DNA of 64,000 bases from Loigolactobacillus jiayinensis (GCF_003946445.1 NZ_RHOF01000017.1:1-64000), one strand, 5' to 3'; counted from the stretch's first letter, positions 45,213 through 54,714 are shown. Translations and numbers: made by a program. Notes: generated from the sequence alone by a model not told the origin.

Positions 45213-45656
45213 TTGGCTAAGAATAAATATCTTAAAATGATTCGCCCTTGGGACATCATTATTGTCGTCCTATTAGTAATCGGCTCCTTTACCCCACTAG
45301 TTATTTTTGCCTTACATGAAAAAGAGCAAGTGGCGGCCCATAATTCAGCGCCAACAACACAAGTTCGAACTGCCATTATCAGCCATAACGGTAAAAAATT
45401 GTATTCAATCAAGTTAACTGGACACAAGGGCTCAACCAAATACCGTTACCAAGCGCCTGATGGTGACTATAATGAAGTTGAAATCAAAGACAACAAAATT
45501 GCAATTGTCGATGCTAATTGTCAAGATCAGGTTTGTGTGCGCCGCGGCTGGATCTCCAAGCCAGGCCAAACAATCGTCTGCCTGCCCCACAAACTATTAA
45601 TTGAAATTAAGGTTAACCACGGCTCGCAAACTCAGGGTGGGATGGTCACCGAATGA
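45213..45656 (+). CDS. eetA: EetA, NusG domain II-containing membrane protein
   Basis: A 147-residue protein with one membrane segment (residues 14-34) and an extracytoplasmic NusG domain II-type fold. The conserved cysteines lie in DANCQDQVCVRRGWISKPGQ and IVCLPHKL (residues about 104-131). In Listeria, EetA with EetB is needed for electron transfer from Ndh2 to the surface. The start is TTG with GGAG at 45200-45203. The stop region overlaps the possible upstream start of eetB. Confidence 0.85.
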   Translation: MAKNKYLKMIRPWDIIIVVLLVIGSFTPLVIFALHEKEQVAAHNSAPTTQVRTAIISHNGKKLYSIKLTGHKGSTKYRYQAPDGDYNEVEIKDNKIAIVDANCQDQVCVRRGWISKPGQTIVCLPHKLLIEIKVNHGSQTQGGMVTE

Positions 45657-45670
45657 ATGAGGAAAAGTTA

Positions 45671-46273
45671 ATGACCCAACCTAAAATTCAAAAATATGTC
45701 TTTATTGCCTTGCTAGTAGCACAAGGGGTGATCATCGGCTTACTGGAACGGATGATTCCCTTTCCCTTTGCCTTTGCCCCTGGTGCTAAACTCGGCCTTG
45801 CCAATCTAATTACAATTGTTGCCTTATTTACAATGCCGTTTCGCGATAGTTTTCTACTGATGTGGATGCGTCTGATTTTGACCACACTTTTAGGTGGTAC
45901 CTTATCCACTTTTCTATATTCAGCTGGTGGTGCTGTTCTGAGCTACTTCGGCATGTTACTAGTTAAGCAACTAGGGCCAAAAAACGTTAGTATCATTGGT
46001 ATTTCAACGACTGGTGGTGTCCTGCACAACGTCGGTCAATTACTAATTGCCAGCTTGATTGCCCAGAGTTGGACCGTCATGCTGTACTTACCAATTTTAT
46101 CTTTTATTGGTGTTCTCGCCGGTATTGCAATTGGAATCTCTGCTAATTATTTGTTTGAACACGTGCGCACACTGACTTATCTCAAAGTGAGTTATGAGCA
46201 AATGCAGATTCAGAAGAAACACCACCGCCACAGATATCATTTAAAAAAGGAGGCGCGCTATGACAAAAATTAA
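45671..46273 (+). CDS. eetB: EetB, Gx transporter / heptaprenyl diphosphate synthase component I-like membrane protein
   Basis: A polytopic membrane protein of 200 residues (about five segments) of the Hpre_diP_synt_I family, found in FLEET loci as EetB. The N-terminal signature PFPFAFAPGAKLGLANLITI (near residue 30) is typical. The tail is His/Lys-rich (KKHHRHRYHLKKE). The frame begins at ATG 45653 overlapping eetA, but GAGGA 7 nt before ATG 45671 makes the latter more likely. It overlaps dmkB by 14 nt. Confidence 0.85.
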   Translation: MTQPKIQKYVFIALLVAQGVIIGLLERMIPFPFAFAPGAKLGLANLITIVALFTMPFRDSFLLMWMRLILTTLLGGTLSTFLYSAGGAVLSYFGMLLVKQLGPKNVSIIGISTTGGVLHNVGQLLIASLIAQSWTVMLYLPILSFIGVLAGIAIGISANYLFEHVRTLTYLKVSYEQMQIQKKHHRHRYHLKKEARYDKN

Positions 46274-47240
46274 TGCGATGTGGCAGCAGTATCCCCAGCT
46301 TTCGACAGAACTAATGGCAACACTGACCTTGATCGAACAAAATATTAAAACCCATGATCCGCAGGTTACAGCAGCGATTATTGATATGATCCACGCAGGT
46401 GGTAAATTATTACGCCCTGCTTATTGCCTTCTATTTTCGCAATTTCATGAAACCGACCGTCAGAAAATGATTGCGCTAGCTGCAGCAGTTGAAACGTTGC
46501 ATACAGCTACCTTGATTCATGATGATATCGTTGATGAATCTAATTTGCGCCGTAATCAGCCGACCATTCAAGCCCAATTTGGTAAGGATACCGCAGTTTA
46601 TGCTGGTGATTATTTATTCGTTGTCTGCTTTAAATTACTGGCACATTACGCTAGTGATTTACGCAGTATCCAAGTCAATTCTCGTAGCATGGAAAAGATC
46701 CTCAATGGTGAAATCCACCAAATGAAGATGCGCTACCAATTATCGATGACCTTAGACGACTATTTACTCCAAATTAAAGGCAAAACGGCACAACTTTTCA
46801 GTACCGCCTGCTTTATTGGTGCATACGAAAGTGGCAATAGTCAAAGCTTTGCCCGGCAAAGTGAACAAATCGGAATGGCAATCGGTACTGCTTTTCAAAT
46901 TGTTGACGATATTCTTGACTATCAACAAAGCAGCACGATCCTCGGTAAACCAGTACTGGAAGATGTCCGGCAGGGCGTTTATTCCGCCCCATTGGTTCTA
47001 GTGTTACAACAAGCAAATCCAGAATTATTAGCCTTATTGCAAAAGCGGGCAGCTATGACTGCAGCCGATTGTGAGCAAGTCCGGCAATTAGTCGTTGCTG
47101 CCGGTGGCGTTACTGCGGCCCAACAGTTAGCAACTAAGTATACTGAACATGCTTTAACGGCAATTCACAAGCTTCCTGCAGGCCAACCGCGTGTTGACTT
47201 GGAAAACCTGACCCAACAGTTACTCACCCGCAACTATTAA
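46260..47240 (+). CDS. dmkB: Polyprenyl diphosphate synthase (DmkB type)
   Basis: Builds the isoprenoid chain of the quinone from isopentenyl diphosphate. The 326 residues show the first Asp-rich motif LIHDDIVDESNLRRNQPT (near residue 85) and the second QIVDDILDYQ (near 214), both intact, plus GGKLLRPAY near 45. The strong site AAGGAGG lies inside eetB. It ends the eetA-eetB-dmkB unit with a terminator after it, and should supply the prenyl substrate to DmkA. Confidence 0.9.
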   Translation: MTKINAMWQQYPQLSTELMATLTLIEQNIKTHDPQVTAAIIDMIHAGGKLLRPAYCLLFSQFHETDRQKMIALAAAVETLHTATLIHDDIVDESNLRRNQPTIQAQFGKDTAVYAGDYLFVVCFKLLAHYASDLRSIQVNSRSMEKILNGEIHQMKMRYQLSMTLDDYLLQIKGKTAQLFSTACFIGAYESGNSQSFARQSEQIGMAIGTAFQIVDDILDYQQSSTILGKPVLEDVRQGVYSAPLVLVLQQANPELLALLQKRAAMTAADCEQVRQLVVAAGGVTAAQQLATKYTEHALTAIHKLPAGQPRVDLENLTQQLLTRNY

Positions 47241-47253
47241 TAGCTTGTTCCAC

Positions 47254-47303
47254 TAAAAAAAGGGACGAACCAACGACGATTACGTCGTGATTCGTTCCTT
47301 TTT
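47254..47303. terminator. Bidirectional terminator downstream of dmkB
   Basis: AAAAAGG-ACGAA pairs with TTCGT-CCTTTTT with an inner ACGACG/CGTCGT stem. Confidence 0.85.
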
Positions 47304-47310
47304 AGTTTAC

Positions 47311-48423
47311 CTATTTCTCCCAAGCAAACTTAAAATCAATCTCGTATTTATCACGAACAGCCGTTAAGGAATCACGAACTGCTGGATTTAACGGTACCCC
47401 GTGTTCTGAACGATCTAAGAAAGCTAAGTACTCTTTCTCGCCACCAGTGTAAATGCGATCGTGACCTTTAGCTTTTTTAGAAGCTCGCAAAGCCCGTAAA
47501 ATATCGCCAGCCGTTTTTTCAAAATTGGCAACGTCCGTAAAGGCGTTGATATCAATAGCAATGAAGAAATGGCCTAAATGATAGGGTTGCTTCTTACCAT
47601 TAGCATCAAAGCCGCTTAATTGATGTAAGAAACTACCACCCTGCAAAGCTGCTGATAGAATTTCAACAACCGTTGCGTAATCATAGCCCTTATAACCAGC
47701 TAACTCATCACCGATACCGCCTAATGGTGCCAAAGCGCAAGTTCCGTCAACTAGGCCTTTTAAGGCAATATCTGGATCAGTTACACCTTCACCATCTTCA
47801 TTGATCACCCAACCGTAAGGCATTGTTTTGCCGATCCGTGCATAGTGTTCAATCTTACCGCGTTGGGTAATTGAAGTTGCCGCATCGATCATAAATGGAA
47901 ATTCTTCATCCGTTGGAAAACCAATCGTCAATGGGTTAGTGCCTAACATATTCTCTACCCCAAAGGTTGGTGCAATCGATGGCCGTGCATTGGTGCCGGT
48001 CATGCCGATCATCCCATTGCGTGCTGCCATGATTGGATAATAGCCAGCGATACCGTAATGGGTTGAATTACGTACCGCTACCATGCCCATGCCGTACTCC
48101 TTAGCCTTATCGATCGCCATTTGCATCGCTTGAGTACCGATAACGTGACCCATACCATTGCCACCATCGAGTACTGCCGTTGTTTTGGTTTCGCGGACAA
48201 CTTCAACATTAGTGATAACATTTTGAATTCCAGCTTCGATCCGATCAATATAAATCGGTTTAAACCGCCCAACACCGTGTGAATCAATTCCGCGCTTATC
48301 CGATTCGATCAATACGCGCGCACATGTTTGTGCATCTGCGGTAGGAACACCTACTGCTTCAAAGCCGATCTCCATAAATTTTTGTAAGTTGTCGAAAGTC
48401 TCATACTGGATATCTTGTGCCAT
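47311..48423 (-). CDS. Malate/L-lactate dehydrogenase family oxidoreductase (Ldh2 type)
   Basis: An NAD(P)-dependent 2-keto acid reductase of the MDH/LDH2 family, unrelated to the Rossmann-type LDH. The 370 residues contain the signatures GIDSHGVGRFKPIYIDRI (near residue 44), RNSTHYGIAGYYPIMAAR (near 115) and GTNPLTIGFP (near 160). Substrates in this family include malate, lactate, ureidoglycolate and sulfolactate; I cannot choose. AAAGGAAG fixes ATG 48423, and the frame is open to 48489. It is convergent with dmkB. Confidence 0.88.
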   Translation of the reverse strand: MAQDIQYETFDNLQKFMEIGFEAVGVPTADAQTCARVLIESDKRGIDSHGVGRFKPIYIDRIEAGIQNVITNVEVVRETKTTAVLDGGNGMGHVIGTQAMQMAIDKAKEYGMGMVAVRNSTHYGIAGYYPIMAARNGMIGMTGTNARPSIAPTFGVENMLGTNPLTIGFPTDEEFPFMIDAATSITQRGKIEHYARIGKTMPYGWVINEDGEGVTDPDIALKGLVDGTCALAPLGGIGDELAGYKGYDYATVVEILSAALQGGSFLHQLSGFDANGKKQPYHLGHFFIAIDINAFTDVANFEKTAGDILRALRASKKAKGHDRIYTGGEKEYLAFLDRSEHGVPLNPAVRDSLTAVRDKYEIDFKFAWEK

Positions 48424-48593
48424 GTCACTACTTCCTTTCTTCTCCTGAGATAAGGTTGACCTTTGCTTATTAAACCCCAATTGCAACATAATTGCCCCTT
48501 TTAAACTGTTGTAAACGGTTACATATAGAGGATATCACATTTTATCACAGAGAACAATCGAAAGACGGTATCCTCATCAAATTCTCAGTGCAT

Positions 48594-48622
48594 AGAAAAA
48601 AGAGTCCGTTTCCGAACTCTTC
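48594..48622 (-). terminator. Terminator of the glycosyltransferase pair
   Basis: On the minus strand AAGAGTTCG-GAAA-CGGACTCTT is followed by TTTT, about 20 nt past the stop. Confidence 0.85.
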
Positions 48623-48642
48623 GGCTGAAAATTTAATTAGTA

Positions 48643-50151
48643 TTAGTTCAACTCTAAAAGATTTTGCCATAATGGCCAAACCTGGGCTTCACTATATTTT
48701 CGTGCACTATGATAAGCGTTCTGACTCATTTGCCGCCAGCGTTTTTGATTAACTAAAACTTTCGTCATCGCACTCGCCAATGCTTTAACTTCACCTGAAG
48801 GCACTAAATAACCATTATCACCATCAGTGATAATTTCTTTGGGACCGTAATTAATATCATAACTAACCACTGGTACGCCATGGGCTAAGGCTTCAACTAA
48901 CGCCAATGATTGGCCGTCACTTTCAGCAGGATAAACAAAAAGTTGCGCCTGATCATAAGTCGCTGCTAAGTCCTGATGATATGGCACAAAAGTGACTACA
49001 TCTTTCAGATCAAGCTGTGCGACTTGCTGCTGCAGGCTACTAATTTCGGCACCATAACCATGAATTTCCAGCGTTGTCTCATTCATCCGCTGGTGCACCT
49101 GGCTGAACGCTTCAATCAATTGATTTAACCGCTTAGTTTGATCAACGCGCCCAACGAAAATAATTTTACCGGTCGTCCGCCGATCAGCAGCCACCTGTTT
49201 TGCTTTTAAGGTAGTGTCCAGTACGACTGCTGCCGGAATTGCGGTAACTGGCCGTACTGGTTGTCCACCTAGCCAGCGCGTCAAATCAGCTTGTTGTTGT
49301 TGGGTTGCTGTAATCACGCCATCTAGTTTGGCTAGATTATCATGCACTGCATAAACGTAAGCACCATTCATATTACTGAAAACTTGATCTTGTGGATCGT
49401 TGGCGTGAGTCGTTGGCAAAAAGATAAATTTACGCGCAGCCGTTTGCATATTAATTACTGGCCAATCAGCAGCTAAAGGTCGATCAGCGATGAAGGTCCC
49501 CGCATCGCGCTGATTAAGTTCTTCTAAGAAGAAACGCATCAATTCATCTTCTGAATTAAATTGCCATTCACGCCCGTGATAGGCTAATAAACGAATGGCA
49601 GTAATTTGATTATTATTGGCATCGTCATGACCATAATAACGTTCAAACAACCGACTACCGTCTAAGTTATAAATCAACTCAGCAATCACTTCACCAGCTG
49701 GCGAAAAGAACTGGTCACTAGCCTTAAAGCCACGTGCATCATAATAAGTCCGCTGAACAATATTGGTAAACGCATCAAAATAATTCACGTAGTAAAGGTG
49801 CCCAACCGTGCCCGGACTGAAATAAACGTCAGCAATTATTTGATCACCGTCACGTACATGGCTAACGTTGGCGCCAGGATCAATGTTATACGCTGGCGCT
49901 AAATTTAAATCTGGTAATTTCAATACTCGTTCAGGAAATTGCTCGCTACCGCGGAAAAAGTCGTATAAATTGACCATATCCGCAGCAACTAAGCCAAAAT
50001 GAGCCATATTTTGATGCAATAAAACGTCAAAATCACGGGTAACAATTTTAGCTGGAACATGGTGATTTTTAAATAACGCCAAGCGCTTAAACTCCGCATG
50101 CTCAACACCTGAATTCAAAGCCATTAAGTACTGGTTAACAAAATAAATCAT
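48643..50151 (-). CDS. Glycosyltransferase family 4, GtfB/TagE-like
   Basis: A 502-residue GT-B enzyme of the group annotated as poly(glycerol-phosphate) alpha-glucosyltransferase or GtfA/GtfB protein O-glycosyltransferases. The N-terminal half is a beta-meander DUF1975-type region. The C-terminal half has GKIIFVGRVDQTKRLNQLIEAF (near residue 327) and PAESDGQSLALVEALAHGVPVVSYD. The motif usually written E-x7-E begins with Asp here (DGQSLALVE). It overlaps its paralogue by 4 nt, so the two probably form a complex. Acceptor (wall teichoic acid or surface protein) unknown. Confidence 0.85.
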   Translation of the reverse strand: MIYFVNQYLMALNSGVEHAEFKRLALFKNHHVPAKIVTRDFDVLLHQNMAHFGLVAADMVNLYDFFRGSEQFPERVLKLPDLNLAPAYNIDPGANVSHVRDGDQIIADVYFSPGTVGHLYYVNYFDAFTNIVQRTYYDARGFKASDQFFSPAGEVIAELIYNLDGSRLFERYYGHDDANNNQITAIRLLAYHGREWQFNSEDELMRFFLEELNQRDAGTFIADRPLAADWPVINMQTAARKFIFLPTTHANDPQDQVFSNMNGAYVYAVHDNLAKLDGVITATQQQQADLTRWLGGQPVRPVTAIPAAVVLDTTLKAKQVAADRRTTGKIIFVGRVDQTKRLNQLIEAFSQVHQRMNETTLEIHGYGAEISSLQQQVAQLDLKDVVTFVPYHQDLAATYDQAQLFVYPAESDGQSLALVEALAHGVPVVSYDINYGPKEIITDGDNGYLVPSGEVKALASAMTKVLVNQKRWRQMSQNAYHSARKYSEAQVWPLWQNLLELN

Positions 50152-51686
50152 GCCTGCGCCCCACCTTTCTGCGTATAGTACTGATCAGCAGCATCAATCA
50201 ATCGCTGCCACGCCGACCATACCGCTACATCTGAATAACGTTGACTATCCTGATACGCTTGGTGACTAAAGGCTTGCAGCTTAGCCGGATCGCTTAACAG
50301 GTCATAAATAGCGTCGGCTAAGGCATCCACATCATCTAATGGGACAAGTAGGCCATCTTGCTGATCGCGGATAATTGCTTGCGGGCCATATTTAATATCA
50401 TAGGCGACTTGCGGTAGTCCGTGCGCTTGGCCTTCTAACAAGGCGAGCGCAAAGCCTTCTGCACGGCTGGTCAGTACAGCTAACTGTGCTTGGTCATAAA
50501 CCTGACCGACATCAGCAGTATAATCGTTAAATTTAACGTAATCACCGACACCAAGTTCCGCTACTAGCTTATGTAACTTGGTGCCGGTATCGCCATTAGC
50601 GTATCCCCAGAAATCTAGTGAAACGGCGGGAAACTTAGCGTGCACTTGCTTAATTGCTTTAATTAACTGATCTTGCTGTTTTTCTTCCGACAAACGTGCA
50701 ACCATCACTACTTTGCCTGGCGTCCGAGTAGCCCATTTGACCTGTGGAATTTTTTTGGCTACAACGCCAACTGGAATGGTGAAGATTGGCGTTTGTGCAC
50801 CATAACGCGCACTAAAATCTTCAGCCTGTTGCTGTGTGGCCGCAATTACCCCATTCCAGTCAGCTAAATTATTAATCGCAAGTTCATAATTATAATTAAG
50901 CGTTGAATGCTGTGGATCAGCTGGATCATTAACGTGGTTACTGTGTAAATGCATCACGCGAAATGGCCGCGTGTGCATACGCAAAGCCGACCACGCCAGC
51001 TCATAGGTGCGATCAACGACAAACACATTTCGGCCAGCATCTGCACGATTCAGTTCATCAAGGAAAAAGCGCATCATTGCCTCTTCACCATTAAATGACC
51101 AATCATGACCACGATAGTCAATAAAACGATACAGTGAATTTTTTAAGTTATTTTGTTTATCCTGCATATGAAAAGTTTGATAAACAACTGTGCCCTCAGG
51201 ATCAAAAACTTGTTCACTGGCGACTTGCCCAGCGGAAGTATAAAACTGTTCTAGACCTTTAAAGCCACGGGTATCATACCAGTCAGTTTTAGTTAATTTA
51301 CCATTTTGATCATAATACTGCACATTATTTAGCCGTGAATCATTGACGCTAAATGTGTTGATTCGCATCATCAACTGATTATTTTGCATCACCTTATAGT
51401 TATGCGCATCGGGAATCACTTGATAGTCTGGTGGTAACGTCAAGTCAGCTGCCGTTAATTTACGCGCTTTAAAGTCAGTTGAGTGTTGAATGAAATCAAA
51501 TAAATTAATCTGATTAGCTTCAGCAATACCAGCAGCTGCTAAGGTATCATGCAAACTTAACGAAAAAAATCGGGTAACAATTTTAGCTGGTACGCCATGC
51601 TGATTGAACAAGGCCAAACGCTTCATTTCCGCATGCTCGATTCCAGATTTTTTTAAATTCATACTGGTATTTACAAAATAAAACAC
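50148..51686 (-). CDS. Glycosyltransferase family 4, GtfA/TagE-like
   Basis: A 512-residue paralogue of the next gene with the same architecture: MFYFVNTSMNLKKSGIEHAEMKRLALF at the start, a middle beta-meander domain with repeated sentences such as YDQNGKLTKTDWYDTRGFKG, and the sugar-nucleotide domain with GKVVMVARLSEEKQQDQLI (near residue 332). It has a complete E-x7-E motif (EGFALALLE, near 432), so this is probably the catalytic partner. The start is GTG. First gene of the pair. Confidence 0.85.
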   Translation of the reverse strand: MFYFVNTSMNLKKSGIEHAEMKRLALFNQHGVPAKIVTRFFSLSLHDTLAAAGIAEANQINLFDFIQHSTDFKARKLTAADLTLPPDYQVIPDAHNYKVMQNNQLMMRINTFSVNDSRLNNVQYYDQNGKLTKTDWYDTRGFKGLEQFYTSAGQVASEQVFDPEGTVVYQTFHMQDKQNNLKNSLYRFIDYRGHDWSFNGEEAMMRFFLDELNRADAGRNVFVVDRTYELAWSALRMHTRPFRVMHLHSNHVNDPADPQHSTLNYNYELAINNLADWNGVIAATQQQAEDFSARYGAQTPIFTIPVGVVAKKIPQVKWATRTPGKVVMVARLSEEKQQDQLIKAIKQVHAKFPAVSLDFWGYANGDTGTKLHKLVAELGVGDYVKFNDYTADVGQVYDQAQLAVLTSRAEGFALALLEGQAHGLPQVAYDIKYGPQAIIRDQQDGLLVPLDDVDALADAIYDLLSDPAKLQAFSHQAYQDSQRYSDVAVWSAWQRLIDAADQYYTQKGGAQA

Positions 51687-51750
51687 GATGGCGCCAGCTC
51701 CTTCTTAATAATATAATTATTCTCCAGTATAACAAAATAACGTTCAAATG

Positions 51751-51792
51751 AAAAAAGTGGTCCCCCAGCCTTTACGCTGTTGTCCCACTTTT
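51751..51792 (-). terminator. Terminator of the DUF1002 gene
   Basis: On the minus strand AAAGTGG..CAGC pairs with GCTG..CCACTTT and T follow. Confidence 0.8.
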
Positions 51793-51803
51793 CAGACTAG
51801 TGC

Positions 51804-52832
51804 CTAGCCAAAAATACTTTGCCAAACACCTTTGACCCAGTTAACAAATTCTTGCCACCAACTGCTACTTTGGGCACTCTTTAAGGCGCCGCCAACTTTA
51901 TCCAAAGCCGACCCAATACTGCTTTTGGCTTTGTCTAACTGATTCATCGTTGACTTATCCAACACGCCAGACGTGGTTTGGTATTTACCCGCCAGTGTTA
52001 CTAATTGCTTAATATTGGTTTGGCTAATTTTACCAGATAAATTATTGTCTTTGATCGAATTATTAACAATTGTTGTAATTTGCGTGGTATTAGCCGTCTT
52101 ACCTTGCTCCTTTAAATCGGCTAATTGCTGCTTGATATCAGTTAAGGCATTAGCCAACTGCAATTTGATTTTCTTAGCATCGGCTGTGCTTTCCGAACTG
52201 CTTTGATCTGGATTGTCCGTTGCGTTTTGTTTAACGGCATCTTGGGCCACAGAATTAGTGGTTTCCAATTCTTCTTGGCCTAGCGCTGCCCGATCAGGAT
52301 CAATGGTTTCACCATTAGTTTCAAAGGCCTTGTAGACACCAGTTAAAGCACTTTCGCCAGTAACAGGCTTAACGCTAGCCACTTCAATAGTAGCATCCGT
52401 GATTCCGGCGGTGATCAATGGATTTTTGTATTCATCCGCAGTGATCTGGGTAATGTCAGATGGCGTATCGATTTTCATGGTGATCCCATGGCCGCTGGCT
52501 TCGCGGGTAACTAAAACCGATGAGATCATAACACTAGTATCGCCGGAACCTGAGCCTAAATAGTTGATCAAATCTTGCCCAGTGACGCTACTGGTGGTGA
52601 CGTCATTACTATTAATGTTCATAATATTCATGGTTTGCTGAATCTGGCTTTGATTCAAGCCACCCCCATAAATAAAGGTTGGCTTGCCCCAACGTTCATT
52701 AACCACACTCTCACTACTACTGCTACTATCGTAAGTATCGGCATGTGCAATAACGCTGCCGCCGAAAAAGACGCCAGCTAATACAGCCACAACGACCACG
52801 CGCCGACTAATTTTTTGCCAAGTTTGTTTCAT
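51804..52832 (-). CDS. DUF1002 secreted protein
   Basis: A 342-residue exported protein. Signal peptide at residues 1-31 (RRVVVVAVLAGVFFGGSVIAHA), a Ser-rich linker, then the DUF1002 region with YGGGLNQSQIQQTMNIM and a helical C-terminal part ending in a Trp-rich segment (WWQEFVNWVKGVW). No lipobox or LPxTG; the amphipathic tail may touch the membrane. Function is unknown. AAGGAG precedes the ATG. Monocistronic. Confidence 0.83.
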   Translation of the reverse strand: MKQTWQKISRRVVVVAVLAGVFFGGSVIAHADTYDSSSSSESVVNERWGKPTFIYGGGLNQSQIQQTMNIMNINSNDVTTSSVTGQDLINYLGSGSGDTSVMISSVLVTREASGHGITMKIDTPSDITQITADEYKNPLITAGITDATIEVASVKPVTGESALTGVYKAFETNGETIDPDRAALGQEELETTNSVAQDAVKQNATDNPDQSSSESTADAKKIKLQLANALTDIKQQLADLKEQGKTANTTQITTIVNNSIKDNNLSGKISQTNIKQLVTLAGKYQTTSGVLDKSTMNQLDKAKSSIGSALDKVGGALKSAQSSSWWQEFVNWVKGVWQSIFG

Positions 52833-53053
52833 CTCATAAAAACTCCTTACTTTTTTGCTTAATCATGCCCCATTTGCTAGGTCGGGCTTCACCGCTAATC
52901 CAGTGCAAACACGCTTAAAAAGCAGACTGTTTTTTAAACGCACCAACTTAACTCACTTATTTTAACTAATTTTCGTATTAAAAGCGATTACTTCGATTAA
53001 ACTTAAGTATATATTTAGATTCATCAATCCTTTAGGTTGGCCGCTGAAAATGC

Positions 53054-53059
53054 TAAAAT
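53054..53059 (+). promoter_or_regulatory. -10 box upstream of pepI
   Basis: Extended -10 TGCTAAAAT, 31 nt before the ATG. The -35 is poor. Confidence 0.4.
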
Positions 53060-53089
53060 GAAAGTATCTTATTAGAAAAAGGTGAGTGT

Positions 53090-53989
53090 ATGAAAAACGG
53101 AACTAATATCATTACCTTGGATAGCGGCTATCACTTGTGGACCCATACTGATGGCACCGGCGATATTCAATTATTAACGCTACATGGCGGCCCTGGTGGC
53201 AACCACGAATATTACGAAAATTTTGCTGAAAAGTTAGCGCCATTAGGTGTCCGTGTTTCCATGTACGATCAATTGGGTTCATGGTATTCAGATCAACCTG
53301 ATTTCTCTGATTCGGCCATTCGTGATCGTTTTTTGACCTATGATTATTACTTGGATGAAGTTGAAGAAGTTCGCCAAAAGTTAGGCCTGGATAACTTCTA
53401 CTTAATTGGCCAATCTTGGGGTGGCGCCTTAACCATGCTCTATGCTTTGAAATATGGGCAACATTTAAAAGGCGCAATTATCTCGAGTATGGTTGATAAT
53501 ATTGACGAATATGTCGTTAACATCAATAAAATTCGCGAAGAAGCTTTACCGGCTGATGCAGTCGCTTATATGAAAGATTGCGAAGCCCGTAATGACCTTG
53601 ATAACGAACGCTATCAAGGCTACGTCGACATTTTAAATGCTGGCTACGTTGACCGCAAACAACCACCGGCGATTTCACATTTGGTCAGCACGATGGCAAC
53701 ACCAGTCTATAATGATTTCCAAGGTAACAACGAATTCGTTGTTACTGGTAAGCTAAAATCATGGGATATCCGTGATCAGATCAAGAATATTAAGGTCCCA
53801 ACACTACTTACATTTGGTGAACACGAGACGATGCCACTAGCAACAGCTAAACGAATGGCAGAGCAGATCCCTAATTCACGGCTGGTCACAACGCCAAATG
53901 GTGGCCATCACCATATGATCGATAATGCGCCAGTTTACTTCGATCATTTAAGTCAGTTTATTCAGGATGTTGAAAACGGCACGTTTTAG
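53090..53989 (+). CDS. pepI: Proline iminopeptidase
   Basis: An alpha/beta hydrolase that removes N-terminal proline from peptides. The 299 residues contain the oxyanion motif LHGGPGGNHEYY (near residue 31), nucleophile elbow GQSWGGALTM (Ser near 107), acid Asp/Glu region LLTFGEHETMP, and catalytic His in PNGGHHHMID (near 274), the layout of lactic acid bacteria PepI. AAGGTG precedes the ATG. The following phosphatase gene is 18 nt downstream, so they are cotranscribed. Confidence 0.93.
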   Translation: MKNGTNIITLDSGYHLWTHTDGTGDIQLLTLHGGPGGNHEYYENFAEKLAPLGVRVSMYDQLGSWYSDQPDFSDSAIRDRFLTYDYYLDEVEEVRQKLGLDNFYLIGQSWGGALTMLYALKYGQHLKGAIISSMVDNIDEYVVNINKIREEALPADAVAYMKDCEARNDLDNERYQGYVDILNAGYVDRKQPPAISHLVSTMATPVYNDFQGNNEFVVTGKLKSWDIRDQIKNIKVPTLLTFGEHETMPLATAKRMAEQIPNSRLVTTPNGGHHHMIDNAPVYFDHLSQFIQDVENGTF

Positions 53990-54007
53990 TTTACAAGGAG
54001 GAGCAAG

Positions 54008-54679
54008 ATGACAGAAACGACCGTTTATTTCGTACGCCACGGCCAAACCTACTTTAATCGCTACAATCGGATGCAAGGTTGGGCCGATTCACCATTAACT
54101 GAGCAAGGTATTCTTGATGCTGATAAGGTTGGCCAGCGGTTAGCGCAGATCAAGTTTGATCAAGCCTACTGTAGTGATACTGGTCGGGCGCGTAGTACGG
54201 CACGCTTGATCCTTAAGAAGAACACTGTTAGTGAACTGACAGAGCCGCTTGAAACACCTTTTTTCCGTGAAGAATTTTATGGCTACTTTGAAGGCATGAA
54301 TTCTCACGAAGCTTGGTCGTTGACCGGCGCTGGTCATGAGAGTGCCACTTACGCCGAGATCATCAGTAATTATTCGATCGACGCTTCCAAAGACTTTATG
54401 AAGCAAGCTGATCCCTTTCACGATGCGGAAAACAGCATCGAATACTGGAATCGTCTGTTACTAGGCTTTGACATGTTACGCCGTGATAATCCAGCTGGCG
54501 CTAAGATTCTATTAGTTAGCCATGGCACAACGATGCGTAGTATCGTTGGCAAATTTGGCCAAGGACAATTTGATTTAACCAAAAGTCCGCGCAACGGTAG
54601 TGTTACCAAGCTAATTTTATCCGGTAGTGAAGTTCATGTTACCTACTACAATCGTATTGATGAGGGACCATTAGAATAA
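54008..54679 (+). CDS. Histidine phosphatase family protein
   Basis: A 223-residue phosphoglycerate-mutase-like phosphatase. The catalytic motif FVRHGQTYFN lies at residues 8-17, the second Arg-Ser context AYCSDTGRARSTARLIL near 55, and the second catalytic His in VSHGTTMRS near 167. Substrate unknown; such proteins in lactobacilli act on small phosphometabolites. AAGGAGGAG precedes the ATG. Second gene of the pepI unit. Confidence 0.9.
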   Translation: MTETTVYFVRHGQTYFNRYNRMQGWADSPLTEQGILDADKVGQRLAQIKFDQAYCSDTGRARSTARLILKKNTVSELTEPLETPFFREEFYGYFEGMNSHEAWSLTGAGHESATYAEIISNYSIDASKDFMKQADPFHDAENSIEYWNRLLLGFDMLRRDNPAGAKILLVSHGTTMRSIVGKFGQGQFDLTKSPRNGSVTKLILSGSEVHVTYYNRIDEGPLE

Positions 54680-54682
54680 CGC

Positions 54683-54714
54683 AAAAAGCCAATTCCGTTG
54701 GGAGTTGGCTTTTT
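54683..54714. terminator. Bidirectional terminator, pepI unit and Bce-type transporter
   Basis: AAAAAGCCAA pairs with TTGGCTTTTT around a GTTG-capped inner stem. The permease stop lies 7 nt beyond. Confidence 0.88.
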
